A DNA stretch of 44,300 bases, taken from the NCBI RefSeq assembly GCF_002934685.1, contig NZ_NKHL01000082.1:1-44300 (forward strand), given 5' to 3'. Below, in pieces: positions 18,963 to 26,600 of this stretch (within the stretch, counting starts at the first letter, position 1; every line of letters starts with the position of its first letter). The notes below the pieces were generated by a model. That model was not told the origin of the DNA and searched no databases. It was given only the letters and a program-made list of their open reading frames with translations. A program made the translations under genes and the position numbers. The stretch comes from Pseudomonas bohemica. Its GTDB lineage: Bacteria > Pseudomonadota > Gammaproteobacteria > Pseudomonadales > Pseudomonadaceae.

Positions 18963-19847
18963 ATGAAAATCGCATTTATCGGTCTGGGCAATATGGGGGC
19001 GCCGATGGCGCGGAACCTCATCCGGGCCGGGCATCAACTGCACCTGTTCGACCTCAATCAGCAAGTGCTGGCTGAACTTGCCGAGTTGGGCAGCCGCATC
19101 AGCGAGTCACCCAAACACGCAGCACAGGGCGCAGAACTGGTCATCACCATGCTGCCTGCCGCCGCTCACGTGCGCGCGGTGTACCTGAATGAAGACGGCG
19201 TGCTGGCGGGGATCTCCGCAGGCGTGCCCGTGGTGGATTGCAGCACCATCGATCCGCAGACTATTCGCGATGTGGCGGCGGTGGCGGCCAAGCGGGGCGT
19301 GGTGGTCGGCGATGCACCGGTGTCTGGTGGAACGGGCGGCGCGCAGGCCGGGACCTTGACCTTCATGGTGGGTGCCAGTCTGGAACACTTCACCGTGCTC
19401 AAGCCGATCCTCGCGCAGATGGGCCGCAACATCGTGCACTGCGGCGACGTCGGCACCGGCCAGATCGCCAAGATCTGCAACAACATGCTGCTGGGGATTT
19501 CCATGATCGGCGTCGCCGAAGCCATGGCGCTGGGCAATTCCCTGGGCATCGACACCGGCATTCTGGCCAACATCATCAACAGCTCGACCGGGCGGTGCTG
19601 GAGTTCGGAGATCTACAACCCATGGCCGGGTGTCGTCGAAACCGCGCCTGCTTCGCGGGGCTACACCGGCGGATTTGGCGCCGAACTGATGCTCAAGGAC
19701 CTGGGGCTGGCGACCGAAGCGGCGAAGGTTGCGCATCAGCCGGTAGTGCTCGGGGCAGTGGCTCAGCAGCTGTATCAGGCGATGAGCTTGCGTGGGGATG
19801 GCGGGAAGGATTTCTCGGCGGTGATTGAGGGGTATTTGAAGAAGTAG
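18963..19847 (+). CDS. mmsB: 3-hydroxyisobutyrate dehydrogenase (MmsB)
   Basis: An NAD-dependent beta-hydroxyacid dehydrogenase that oxidises 3-hydroxyisobutyrate to methylmalonate semialdehyde, the substrate of MmsA next door. The 294-residue product has the Rossmann motif GLGNMGAPMARNL at residues 7-19, the substrate block DAPVSGGTGGAQAGTL, the catalytic Lys170 in GQIAKICNNMLLG, and a C-terminal helical domain ending in EGYLKK. These are the marks of the family; related enzymes act on 3-hydroxypropionate or tartronate semialdehyde. AAAAGGAGA lies before the ATG at 18963, which is chosen over 18918 for that reason and for the correct Rossmann start. Confidence 0.95.
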   Translation: MKIAFIGLGNMGAPMARNLIRAGHQLHLFDLNQQVLAELAELGSRISESPKHAAQGAELVITMLPAAAHVRAVYLNEDGVLAGISAGVPVVDCSTIDPQTIRDVAAVAAKRGVVVGDAPVSGGTGGAQAGTLTFMVGASLEHFTVLKPILAQMGRNIVHCGDVGTGQIAKICNNMLLGISMIGVAEAMALGNSLGIDTGILANIINSSTGRCWSSEIYNPWPGVVETAPASRGYTGGFGAELMLKDLGLATEAAKVAHQPVVLGAVAQQLYQAMSLRGDGGKDFSAVIEGYLKK

Positions 19848-19888
19848 ATGTTGATCGTTCTGCGCTGAATCCAGAGCACTCGTCGTCC

Positions 19889-19979
19889 TGTGGGCGCTTG
19901 GGGAGCTTACGACGGCGGCGAAGGTGGCATGTCTGACACACCGCATTCGCCACCGTCGTCACTACCGGAAACGCCCACA
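19889..19979. repeat. REP-like inverted repeat between mmsB and argH paralogue
   Basis: Outer arms TGTGGGCG (19889-19896) and CGCCCACA (19972-19979) are perfectly complementary, and inner segments (GGCGA with TCGCC, GACGG with CCGTC) continue the pairing. It lies between convergent genes and could serve as a bidirectional 3'-end structure. The sequence is unlike the two main REP types of this window. Confidence 0.6.
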
Positions 19980-20014
19980 AATATCACTTAAAGTCAGCAG
20001 CTCTGAGTTCGGCT

Positions 20015-21442
20015 TCAACCTCGTGGTCCGTCGTAATCCTTGGCCCACTTCTCCTGCGCCACCAGGTGCTGCTTGAATCGCGCGATTTGCTCGGCCACCC
20101 GCACCGGCGAGGTTCCACCCCAGCCACTGCGCGCGGCGAGGGCAGCTTCCAGCGTCAGACTCTGCAACACGTCGGGCGTCAGGCGTGCATCGGTGTCGGC
20201 AAGCATCTCGGCCGTCAGCTCTTGCAGGCCAATGTCCTGCGCTTCACACAGCTGCACCAGTTGCCCCGTAATTTCGTGAGCCTCCTTGAAGGGCACACCG
20301 CGCACCGCCAACCAGTCGGCGACTTCGGTGGCGAGGGTGAACCCTAACGGCGCCTGACGCAGCAATTGCTCCTTGCGCACGGTCATGGTCCGCACCATCC
20401 CGGCAAACGCTGGCAGCACCAGATTCAGCGTGTCCACTGCATCGAAGATCGCGTGCTTGTCCTCGCTCAAATCGCGGTTGTAAGACAGCGGCTGCGCCTT
20501 GAGCACCGACAGAATCGCCGTCAGCGAACCGATCAGACGCCCGGATTTGCCCCGCGCCAGTTCGGCGATATCCGGGTTCTTCTTCTGCGGCATGATCGAG
20601 CTGCCCGTAGCGTAAGCGTCGTCTAGATCGACCCAGCGAAACTGCCGTGAGGTCCAGATGCAAAACTCCTCGGCCATGCGCGAAATGTTGATGCCCAGCA
20701 TGCTGGCGCTGAACAGGAACTCGGCCACGTGATCGCGACTGGCGACGGCATCGATCGAGTTCTCACACGGGCCGGCATAACCCAGTTCCGCTGCCGAGCT
20801 TTGCAGGTCGCGGGCGATTGCCGAGCCCGCCATTGCCGCCGCGCCGAGAGGTGAAAGGTTGAAGCGCTTGTCCCAATCCTGCAGGCGCTGGATGTCACGA
20901 TGAATCGCCTGGGCGTGAGCCATCAGATGATGGGCGAATACGATCGGCTGCGCCTGCTGTAGATGGGTGAAGCCCGGCGCGATGGTGTTGATGTGTTGCT
21001 CGGCCTGACTGACCAGGGCGTTTTGCAGGTCGAGAATCGACAACGTCAGTTGGCGAATTTGATCGCGCAGAAACAGCCGCATGTCGTTGGCTGTCTGGTC
21101 ATTGCGCGAGCGACCGGCGCGCAGCTTGCCACCCAGCGCGCCGAGGCGTTCAGTCAGCAGTCGTTCGATGAAGGTGTGCACGTCTTCGTCGGCCGCGATG
21201 GGCTGGATTTTGCCTGCGGCGAAGTCGTCGTTGATCGACTCGAGGGTGGCGATGATGCGTCGAGTTTCGTCCGCGTCCAGCAGGCCGGCGCGTTCAAGCT
21301 CGTGGGCGTGAGCCTTGGAGCCGGCGACGTCATAGGGCGTCATGCGGAAATACACGCTGGGCGAGCGCGACAGGTTGGCCATTGCCGGGGCCGGACCGGA
21401 TTTGAACCGCGCCCCCCACAGGCGCTCAGTAGCATCAGACAT
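20015..21442 (-). CDS. argH: Argininosuccinate lyase family protein (ArgH paralogue)
   Basis: A 475-residue member of the fumarase/aspartase superfamily closest to argininosuccinate lyase, which splits argininosuccinate to arginine and fumarate. The start LWGARFKSGP, the block EDVHTFIERLL, the R-S-R-N-D-Q-T loop, THLQQAQPIVFAHH and the signature GSSIMPQKKNPDIAEL (about 278-293, with the catalytic serine loop) are all present, so the enzyme looks intact. In Pseudomonas the biosynthetic argH lies elsewhere in the genome, as far as I know, and this copy stands beside a LysR regulator rather than other arg genes; a specialised or catabolic lyase of similar chemistry is possible. It begins AT-GAGC-free, with AGGGAAATGGCTA before ATG. 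Confidence 0.88.
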   Translation of the reverse strand: MSDATERLWGARFKSGPAPAMANLSRSPSVYFRMTPYDVAGSKAHAHELERAGLLDADETRRIIATLESINDDFAAGKIQPIAADEDVHTFIERLLTERLGALGGKLRAGRSRNDQTANDMRLFLRDQIRQLTLSILDLQNALVSQAEQHINTIAPGFTHLQQAQPIVFAHHLMAHAQAIHRDIQRLQDWDKRFNLSPLGAAAMAGSAIARDLQSSAAELGYAGPCENSIDAVASRDHVAEFLFSASMLGINISRMAEEFCIWTSRQFRWVDLDDAYATGSSIMPQKKNPDIAELARGKSGRLIGSLTAILSVLKAQPLSYNRDLSEDKHAIFDAVDTLNLVLPAFAGMVRTMTVRKEQLLRQAPLGFTLATEVADWLAVRGVPFKEAHEITGQLVQLCEAQDIGLQELTAEMLADTDARLTPDVLQSLTLEAALAARSGWGGTSPVRVAEQIARFKQHLVAQEKWAKDYDGPRG

Positions 21443-21539
21443 TAGCCATTTCCCTCAAATACGTGGATTGCTGGCGAACCAGGCGTCGACGACGTCTGGG
21501 GATGCTAGGAAATACCCGGAGTGGGGGGAATGTTACAAA

Positions 21540-21557
21540 TGGCAAGTGCACTTGGCA
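21540..21557. promoter_or_regulatory. 18-bp palindrome upstream of the ArgH paralogue
   Basis: TGGCAAGTGCACTTGGCA is a near-perfect palindrome with a perfect 12-bp core, CAAGTGCACTTG. It lies about 100 bases before the lyase start codon and about 40 bases beyond the stop of the LysR gene, a suitable place for an operator. The cognate protein is not known. Confidence 0.4.
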
Positions 21558-21598
21558 GAAATGGAAACCTGCTCAGGCATCACCGACGATGTTTTAGC

Positions 21599-22537
21599 TC
21601 AAATCACCGAGCATGCGGTCATGTTGGGGTTCGACGGGTGACCACTGCGTTCGCTCCTGGCCCGATAATCCTCGCACGCATTGTTCACACAGGTCTGAAT
21701 GCTCAAGGCTATCTGGTCCAGCACTGGCTTTGGAATTCGCTGGGTGTTGACCACGGTGCTGATCTCGATACGAGGCAATGGAGGCAACAGCGAGCTGTGA
21801 ATGACAGGGATGGCCTGGGGTACGAACGAGCGCTCGCTCAGGCCAATACCCGCACCGGCATTGATGGCGTTGAATACCGAGAAGTTCGAGTCGGACGTAA
21901 ACCCTACATGGGCTTCGATATTGGCGTCTTTCAAGGCGTTGATCGAAATCTCCCGGCACACGCAGCCGGCGGGAAAATGCACCAGTGGAATCGGTTGCCC
22001 GGGGTTGACCAGTGTTTCGTCACCGATCCAGCACAATTCTTCGAAACGGATAGGGTCGGCGTTCTCGATGTGCTCGCCTTCCCGGGTTGCGATGATCGCA
22101 AGGTCCAGCAACCCCTGCTCCATATCCTTGATCAGCAGTTTGGAGGTCTTGCAGGTCACGCTAATGTGGACAGCGGTTGGCAACTGTTTGACGGACTTGA
22201 TGATGTCGTGAAGAAAGAACAACGAATAATCATCGGGCAGCCCCAGGCGAAGTTCGTAGCTGCGTGCTTTCTCTTTGAGGCTGAACAGGTTGTCGTTCAT
22301 CGCCAGTATCTTTTCGGCCGTCAGCAGCACTTCTTCACCGATAGGCGTGAGTTTGAAACCCTGATCACCGCGTTGAAACAGTTGCAGCTCCAGCAGTTCT
22401 TCAAGTTTCTTGATCTGCATGCTGACGGCGGGTGGGGTTTTGCACAGCACCACCGAAGAGCGGGTGATGCTTCGGGTTTCGCTCACGGATTTGAAGGTGC
22501 GCCACAGATTGGTATCGACATCGAAGATTCGGGACAT
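21599..22537 (-). CDS. LysR-family transcriptional regulator
   Basis: A 312-residue LysR-type regulator. The HTH reads FKSVSETRSITRSSVVLCKT then PPAVSMQIKKLEELLELQLF and QRGDQGFKLTPIGEEVLLTAEKIL; the effector-binding half includes LRLGLPDDYSLFFLHDIIK and INAGAGIGLSERSFVP. AAGGAAAGGAAGCC stands directly before the ATG at 22537. It lies upstream of, and on the same strand as, the ArgH-family gene (156 bases apart). It follows a 49-residue putative peptide gene by 39 bases. Control of the lyase is likely but not shown. Confidence 0.92.
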   Translation of the reverse strand: MSRIFDVDTNLWRTFKSVSETRSITRSSVVLCKTPPAVSMQIKKLEELLELQLFQRGDQGFKLTPIGEEVLLTAEKILAMNDNLFSLKEKARSYELRLGLPDDYSLFFLHDIIKSVKQLPTAVHISVTCKTSKLLIKDMEQGLLDLAIIATREGEHIENADPIRFEELCWIGDETLVNPGQPIPLVHFPAGCVCREISINALKDANIEAHVGFTSDSNFSVFNAINAGAGIGLSERSFVPQAIPVIHSSLLPPLPRIEISTVVNTQRIPKPVLDQIALSIQTCVNNACEDYRARSERSGHPSNPNMTACSVI

Positions 22538-22576
22538 GGCTTCCTTTCCTTGGCTCGACTCATCTTGCGGTTGAGA

Positions 22577-22726
22577 TCAATCCACTGGCCGCATGCTGTA
22601 TAGGACCGTGTGTACTTCCACACCGCCGACGTTGCTCACATAAGAGCTGTTTGACGTTTGAGCCTGGGCAGCTTGAGTCAGTGCGCCCAGTGAGTGAAAG
22701 AATAATGCAGTGGCTGTAAATTTCAT
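22577..22726 (-). CDS. Putative small secreted peptide (49 residues)
   Basis: An ATG ORF of 49 codons. The N terminus MKFTATALFFHSLGALTQ with AAQAQ after it has the form of a short Sec signal peptide, with a likely cut after the Ala of QAAQA at residue 22, leaving about 27 polar residues (TSNSSYVSNVGGVEVHTVLY and RPVD at the end). AGGGA lies 9 bases before the ATG. It reads in the same direction as the LysR gene, 39 bases downstream. No family recognised; similar short signal-peptide-bearing ORFs of unknown role are common in Pseudomonas. It may also be a broken remnant of a longer gene. Confidence 0.5.
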   Translation of the reverse strand: MKFTATALFFHSLGALTQAAQAQTSNSSYVSNVGGVEVHTVLYSMRPVD

Positions 22727-22796
22727 GTCCAGTCGTCCCTGAAATTCAGTGCGGCGCAGTGTTTCATTTTTCGCACAGGCTGTCTGTTCAGGTTTT

Positions 22797-22818
22797 TTGA
22801 AGGGCCTTCAATTTTTTT
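22797..22818 (+). terminator. Palindrome with T-tract upstream of the PEP-mutase-like gene
   Basis: TTGAAGGGCCTTCAA (22797-22811) is a perfect odd palindrome and is followed by TTTTTTT. It could be a weak terminator for rightward transcription or an operator for the gene starting at 22871. The stem is short, so the call is tentative. Confidence 0.3.
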
Positions 22819-22870
22819 GAATGGGGCAAATCCGGCACACTCGCTAAGCTCGCGTTTTGGAGGAATGACG

Positions 22871-23689
22871 ATGAGCGCGACGAAAACATTCAGCGAGTTG
22901 CATCGCAAAGGCAGTCCCATGTTCGTCATGCCCAACGCGTGGTGTGAGGGCAGCGCCCGTTTGATCGAGCAATTGGGCTACCCAAGTCTGGGCACCACGA
23001 GCGCAGGTATCGCGTATGCCAGGGGATACCGCGATTCCTCCCCTGCCATGGACAATGAAATGCGGTTCGAAAGCCTGACGCGCATCGTTCACGCAGTTCG
23101 CGTCCCGGTGAGCGCTGATCTGGAGAACGGCCTTGCCAGCACGCCGGAGGGTGTGGCCAACAACTTCCTGCGCGCTTGGCAAGCAGGCTGTGCTGGCGCC
23201 TCGCTGGAAGACATTGCCGATTACAGCGATCCCCACTCTTTAGTGTTTTTCGATCTGGCCGAGGCCTGCGAACGCGTGCGCAGCGCTTGCGAGACTGTGA
23301 AGGCCAGAGACCCTGAGTTTGTCGTGACTGCCCGGACTGATTATCTGCTCGGGCCGCACGAATATTCACTGAACAAGGTCATCGAACGTCTGGTTGCGTT
23401 TGAGCGCGCAGGCGCCGATTGCCTGTTCGCGCCGGGGTTGAAAACCATGGCAGATCTGGCAACGGTGCAGGCCCAATTGTGCAAACCGGTCAGCGTATTG
23501 CCGGTGCCGGGAATGACGCTCGATAAGCTGGTGATCGCCGGGGTTCAACGGGTAAGCCTGGGGAGCGCACTGTTCCGCGCAGCTTACAAGCAGATCCAGA
23601 CCATCCTGGCCGAGCTTGATGAGCCGACCGGGATGGATTTCATGCCACGTGCATTGACGTCGGAGCATCTGGACACGGTGATGCGCTGA
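22871..23689 (+). CDS. Isocitrate lyase/PEP mutase superfamily protein
   Basis: A 272-residue alpha/beta-barrel protein of the isocitrate lyase/phosphoenolpyruvate mutase superfamily. Visible blocks are VMPNAWCEGSARLIEQLGYP, TSAGIAYARGY, the metal-binding segment PVSADLENGL, GASLEDIADYS, VVTARTDYLLG and a C-terminal RVSLGSALFRAAY. The catalytic KKCGH loop of true isocitrate lyases and methylisocitrate lyases is absent, so it is not AceA or PrpB. Reactions of this subgroup (C-C or C-P cleavage, 2-oxo acid chemistry) vary and the substrate is unknown. The second ATG (22871) is used since GGAGG is 7 bases before it; the ATG at 22865 is too close to that site. It stands alone on the plus strand. 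Confidence 0.88.
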   Translation: MSATKTFSELHRKGSPMFVMPNAWCEGSARLIEQLGYPSLGTTSAGIAYARGYRDSSPAMDNEMRFESLTRIVHAVRVPVSADLENGLASTPEGVANNFLRAWQAGCAGASLEDIADYSDPHSLVFFDLAEACERVRSACETVKARDPEFVVTARTDYLLGPHEYSLNKVIERLVAFERAGADCLFAPGLKTMADLATVQAQLCKPVSVLPVPGMTLDKLVIAGVQRVSLGSALFRAAYKQIQTILAELDEPTGMDFMPRALTSEHLDTVMR

Positions 23690-23735
23690 CAATCGACCTT
23701 GCAAAGGACGCCATGTCGGCGAGGGGTGAGCGCGG

Positions 23736-24080
23736 TCAGGCAAACACGAAATACTTGCGCACGGTCTCCACCACTTCCCACGTGCCTTTCATGCCCGGCT
23801 CTACGATGAACTTGTCGCCCGCCTTCAAGTGAATCGGCTGCTGACCCTCAGGGGTGATGATGCAGTAGCCTTCCTGAAAGTCGCAGTACTCCCACTTCAC
23901 GTATTCGACGAACCATTTCCCCGGCGTGCAGATCCAGGTGCCCATGATCTTCTGTCCGTCGGCGCTGGTGTAGGCGTTGAGGTTGACGGTGTGCGGGTCG
24001 CCGCCAATGCGTTCCCATTTGCAGGCGTCGATGACGGGCAGTGGCGTGGTGTCGCGAAGAACGGTGATCGGGTTGCTCAT
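23736..24080 (-). CDS. Small cupin-domain protein (DUF861 type)
   Basis: A 114-residue single-domain cupin of the kind annotated cupin_3/DUF861 (EutQ/ureidoglycolate-hydrolase-like shape). The two conserved segments are GTWICTPGKWFVEYVKWEYC with DFQEGYCIITPEG, and LKAGDKFIVEPGMKGTWEVV near the C terminus. Such proteins are cytoplasmic and mostly of unknown role, sometimes beside amino-acid or nitrogen catabolic genes. ATG at 24080 follows GGAGC; the open frame upstream reaches 24191 but overlaps the LysR gene. The gene runs in the same direction as the LysR gene, 61 bases after it, and may be co-transcribed. Confidence 0.88.
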   Translation of the reverse strand: MSNPITVLRDTTPLPVIDACKWERIGGDPHTVNLNAYTSADGQKIMGTWICTPGKWFVEYVKWEYCDFQEGYCIITPEGQQPIHLKAGDKFIVEPGMKGTWEVVETVRKYFVFA

Positions 24081-24141
24081 GACAGCTCCAGAAAAGGTGG
24101 CGAAAGTTGCGCTCGCACACCTTAGGGGCGTCTGGCCGGGG

Positions 24142-25065
24142 TCAGTTGTCTGGGCTCGACATCGGGGTGCCCAGAAACGCAGTTTCCCCACGCAGATGAC
24201 GCACCAGCGCCTTGGCGTATTCGGGGAGAGCGTCGAAGTCGGGCGCGCATAACAGCAGCGTGCGATCGGCCCAGCTGTCGCTCAGGGGCACGCTTTTCAG
24301 CAAGTCGGCCTGCTGAAAACGCTGGAGCGCTGCCACGGGCACAACCCCCAGACCGGCGCCGCGCAACACCATGCGCAGTACGCCGTCGTAGCTTTCGGCG
24401 CGGATGCGGGTCTTGATTCGATGGCCCAGATGCAACGCCTGTTCCTCAAGGTAAATGGCCATTGCGCTGTTTACCCCAAGCCCTACGAATTCGTGATTCA
24501 GCGCCTGGCTGAAGCGCAGGCTGGGGTGCCCGGCCAATGGGTGGTCGATCGGCATGATCAGCGTCAGCGGATCGGCACAGAATGGCAAGGTCTGCAGATC
24601 GCTGGCGTCCACCGCGTTGGAGATGATACCGATGTCCGCTGTGCCGTGGCGCACAGCGTGGAGGATGCGCAGGCTGGGGTGCTCTTCCAGATGAATGTCG
24701 ATGTTCGGATGACAGGCGAGAAACTCCGCCAGACGCTCCGGCAGGTACTCGCTCAGGGCCGAGGTGTTGCACAGCAGGCGAATCTGACCTTTGAAGCCTT
24801 GAGCGTAATCGGTGAGGTCCGCTTGCAGGCGCTCGACTTGTTGCAGAATCAGCCGTGCGTGTTGCGCCAGTGCCTTGCCTGCGGCGGTCGGCGTGACGCC
24901 GCGTCGACCGCGCTCGTACAGGGCGATACCCAAGGCCGACTCCAGCCCGCGAATCCGCGCACTGGCTGAGGCGAGCGACAAGTGACTGAGCGCGGCACCG
25001 GCGGTGATGTTGCCGGCCTTGGTCACGTTGAGGAAAAGCTTCAGGTCGATCAGGTCGAAGTGCAT
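24142..25065 (-). CDS. LysR-family transcriptional regulator
   Basis: A 307-residue LysR-type regulator: HTH LIDLKLFLNVTKAGNITA then AALSHLSLASASARIRGLE and the wing ALYERGRRGVTPTAAGKAL; the effector domain includes LLCNTSALSEYLPERLAEFL and GVLRMVLRGAGLGVVPVAAL. ATG at 25065 begins the family-typical MHFDLIDLKLF; the frame continues upstream to 25173 but that part contains a REP element. Divergent from a TSUP-type permease (25295) with a REP pair and a small dyad between them, and upstream of the cupin gene, so these two are the likely targets. Confidence 0.93.
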   Translation of the reverse strand: MHFDLIDLKLFLNVTKAGNITAGAALSHLSLASASARIRGLESALGIALYERGRRGVTPTAAGKALAQHARLILQQVERLQADLTDYAQGFKGQIRLLCNTSALSEYLPERLAEFLACHPNIDIHLEEHPSLRILHAVRHGTADIGIISNAVDASDLQTLPFCADPLTLIMPIDHPLAGHPSLRFSQALNHEFVGLGVNSAMAIYLEEQALHLGHRIKTRIRAESYDGVLRMVLRGAGLGVVPVAALQRFQQADLLKSVPLSDSWADRTLLLCAPDFDALPEYAKALVRHLRGETAFLGTPMSSPDN

Positions 25066-25097
25066 GGCTGCTCGCGTTATACCGGATGATGAACCAT

Positions 25098-25186
25098 TGT
25101 GGGAGCGAGCTTGCTCGCGAAGGCGTCTTTCAGGCACTTGTGATGACGATTGATATAACGTCTTCGCGAGCAAGCTCGTTCCCCCA
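25098..25186. repeat. REP pair in divergent LysR/TSUP region
   Basis: Inverted copies GGGAGCGAGCTTGCTCGCGA (from about 25101) and TTCGCGAGCAAGCTCGTTCC (to about 25182), about 37 bases apart. It lies inside the 229-base divergent region. Confidence 0.87.
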
Positions 25187-25198
25187 GGTACAGCGCAT

Positions 25199-25216
25199 GT
25201 TCAGCGCATTATGAAC
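25199..25216. promoter_or_regulatory. Dyad in the LysR/TSUP divergent region
   Basis: GTTCA (25199-25203) and TGAAC (25212-25216) form an inverted repeat with an 8-base spacer, in the size range of LysR boxes. It lies 79 bases before the TSUP start and about 135 bases before the LysR start, beyond the REP pair. Low information content, so chance is possible. Confidence 0.3.
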
Positions 25217-25294
25217 GTAGGCTATGCCCTGAACGAAGGCTGGCTCAATATATCGCAGATTCAAAAAAGTCGCGCCCGGGCTCACGATAGCCCT

Positions 25295-26059
25295 ATGAAT
25301 ACCTTCCTCGCGCTTTATCAAAACATTGGCTGGAGCCTGTCAGCCTTGGTCCTGCTGGCCTTTCTGCTGGCCGGCACGGTCAAGGGTGTGATCGGCATGG
25401 GATTGCCTACCGTTGCCATGGGGTTGCTCGGTGTGGCTATGTTGCCGGCGCAGGCTGCGGCATTGCTGTTGATTCCATCGACCTTCACCAATCTCTGGCA
25501 ACTGGCGGCGGGCGGGCATCTGCGCAGTTCATGCAAACGACTTTGGCCACTGCTGACGATGATCGTCGTCGGCACCGGGCTGGGTTCCTATGTGCTCGGC
25601 ATGGGCGGCGCGCACAGCATGGGCGGGGCATTGGGCGGGGCGCTGTTTGTCTATGCGCTGTGTGGGCGGTTTCTGCCGACGCTCCAGGTGCCGCCCCGCG
25701 CAGAGTTCTGGCTGGGGCCGTTGTGCGGTTTGATCACCGGGCTGATCACATCGGCCACCGGCGTGTTCGTGATTCCGGCGGTGCCGTATATCCAGGGCCT
25801 GGGTCTGGATCGCAACCAACTGGTGCAAGCGCTGGGGCTGTCGTTCACCGTTTCCAGCCTGGCTCTGGGGGCCGGTTTGTTCTGGAATGGCGCGTTGGGC
25901 AGCGCCGAAATGAGCGCCTCATTGCTGGCGGTCATTCCGGCGTTGCTCGGCATGATGCTCGGCCAGTGGCTACGGCAGCGCATCAGCGCCTTGCTGTTCA
26001 AGCGCGTGTTCTTTATCGGCATGGCGATGCTGGGCCTGCATCTGCTGATCGCGGGTTGA
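25295..26059 (+). CDS. TSUP (TauE/SafE) family sulfite/organic anion permease
   Basis: A 254-residue membrane protein of the TauE/SafE/TSUP family, which moves sulfonates, sulfite or other organic acids across the inner membrane. The N-terminal LALYQNIGWSLSALVLLAFLLAG with GTVKGVIGMGLPTVAMGLLG, and the second half LGPLCGLITGLITSATGVFV with IPAVPYIQGLGLDRNQLVQA, are the two repeated glycine-rich modules of the family; about eight helices are predicted. The start ATG at 25295 gives a short polar N terminus before the first helix; its Shine-Dalgarno is weak (GATAGCCCT). An alternative start at 25211 adds 28 poorly supported residues. The substrate is not known; LysR-linked copies are common. Confidence 0.88.
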   Translation: MNTFLALYQNIGWSLSALVLLAFLLAGTVKGVIGMGLPTVAMGLLGVAMLPAQAAALLLIPSTFTNLWQLAAGGHLRSSCKRLWPLLTMIVVGTGLGSYVLGMGGAHSMGGALGGALFVYALCGRFLPTLQVPPRAEFWLGPLCGLITGLITSATGVFVIPAVPYIQGLGLDRNQLVQALGLSFTVSSLALGAGLFWNGALGSAEMSASLLAVIPALLGMMLGQWLRQRISALLFKRVFFIGMAMLGLHLLIAG

Positions 26060-26070
26060 AGGCCACGGAT

Positions 26071-26385
26071 TCAGCGTACAGCCGAAGACGGACTGATCAT
26101 GTCGACGCGACGGATATCGAAATCTCGGACCAGGTAATCCATGCGTTTTTCAAAGAAGCTCGCCATATGCGGCAGGGCAGAGTGAACGTTCAGATGGGCT
26201 GTCGATTGCCAGATTTCGTAGAAGATGAACAGCGTCGGGTCCTGCTGATCGCGCAGCATGTGGTACTCGATGCAACCCTCTTCGCTGCGGCTGGCTGTGA
26301 CGTAGCCATTGAACAGCGCCTCGAACTCCGCGGCTTTGTCCGGCTTGGTCTGGGCGTGAAGGATGAAACCGTGCAGATCGCTCAT
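26071..26385 (-). CDS. ABM-domain monooxygenase (antibiotic biosynthesis monooxygenase family)
   Basis: A 104-residue ABM/YgiN-type ferredoxin-like protein: GFILHAQTKPDKAAEFEALF, EEGCIEYHMLRDQQDPTLFI, FYEIWQSTAHLNVHSALPHM. Family members are small dimers, some being quinol or haem monooxygenases (YgiN, IsdG), others of unknown role. The start at 26385 has an excellent AAGGAGG. It is divergent from mdaB with 215 bases between; in E. coli ygiN and mdaB are neighbours in a quinone redox cycle, so this pairing makes a quinol monooxygenase role attractive, although the genes here are divergent rather than in one operon. Confidence 0.9.
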   Translation of the reverse strand: MSDLHGFILHAQTKPDKAAEFEALFNGYVTASRSEEGCIEYHMLRDQQDPTLFIFYEIWQSTAHLNVHSALPHMASFFEKRMDYLVRDFDIRRVDMISPSSAVR

Positions 26386-26600
26386 GAGCGCCTCCTTGAA
26401 ATGAAAGAAGCCAAATTCTAAGTCAACAATCCCACGCATATTCGTGCCTGTGCAGCAAAAGCGTTTTGCTTGGGCACTGCTTACTCACGCGTCGCCAAAT
26501 CGATAATCTGCCGTCCATTGCAGTTCACACCCAATTATTGACGGCTCGATACCTGGTCCCTCACGAGACGGCCGGTGGTTGAGTCACGACGAGGCTTTCA

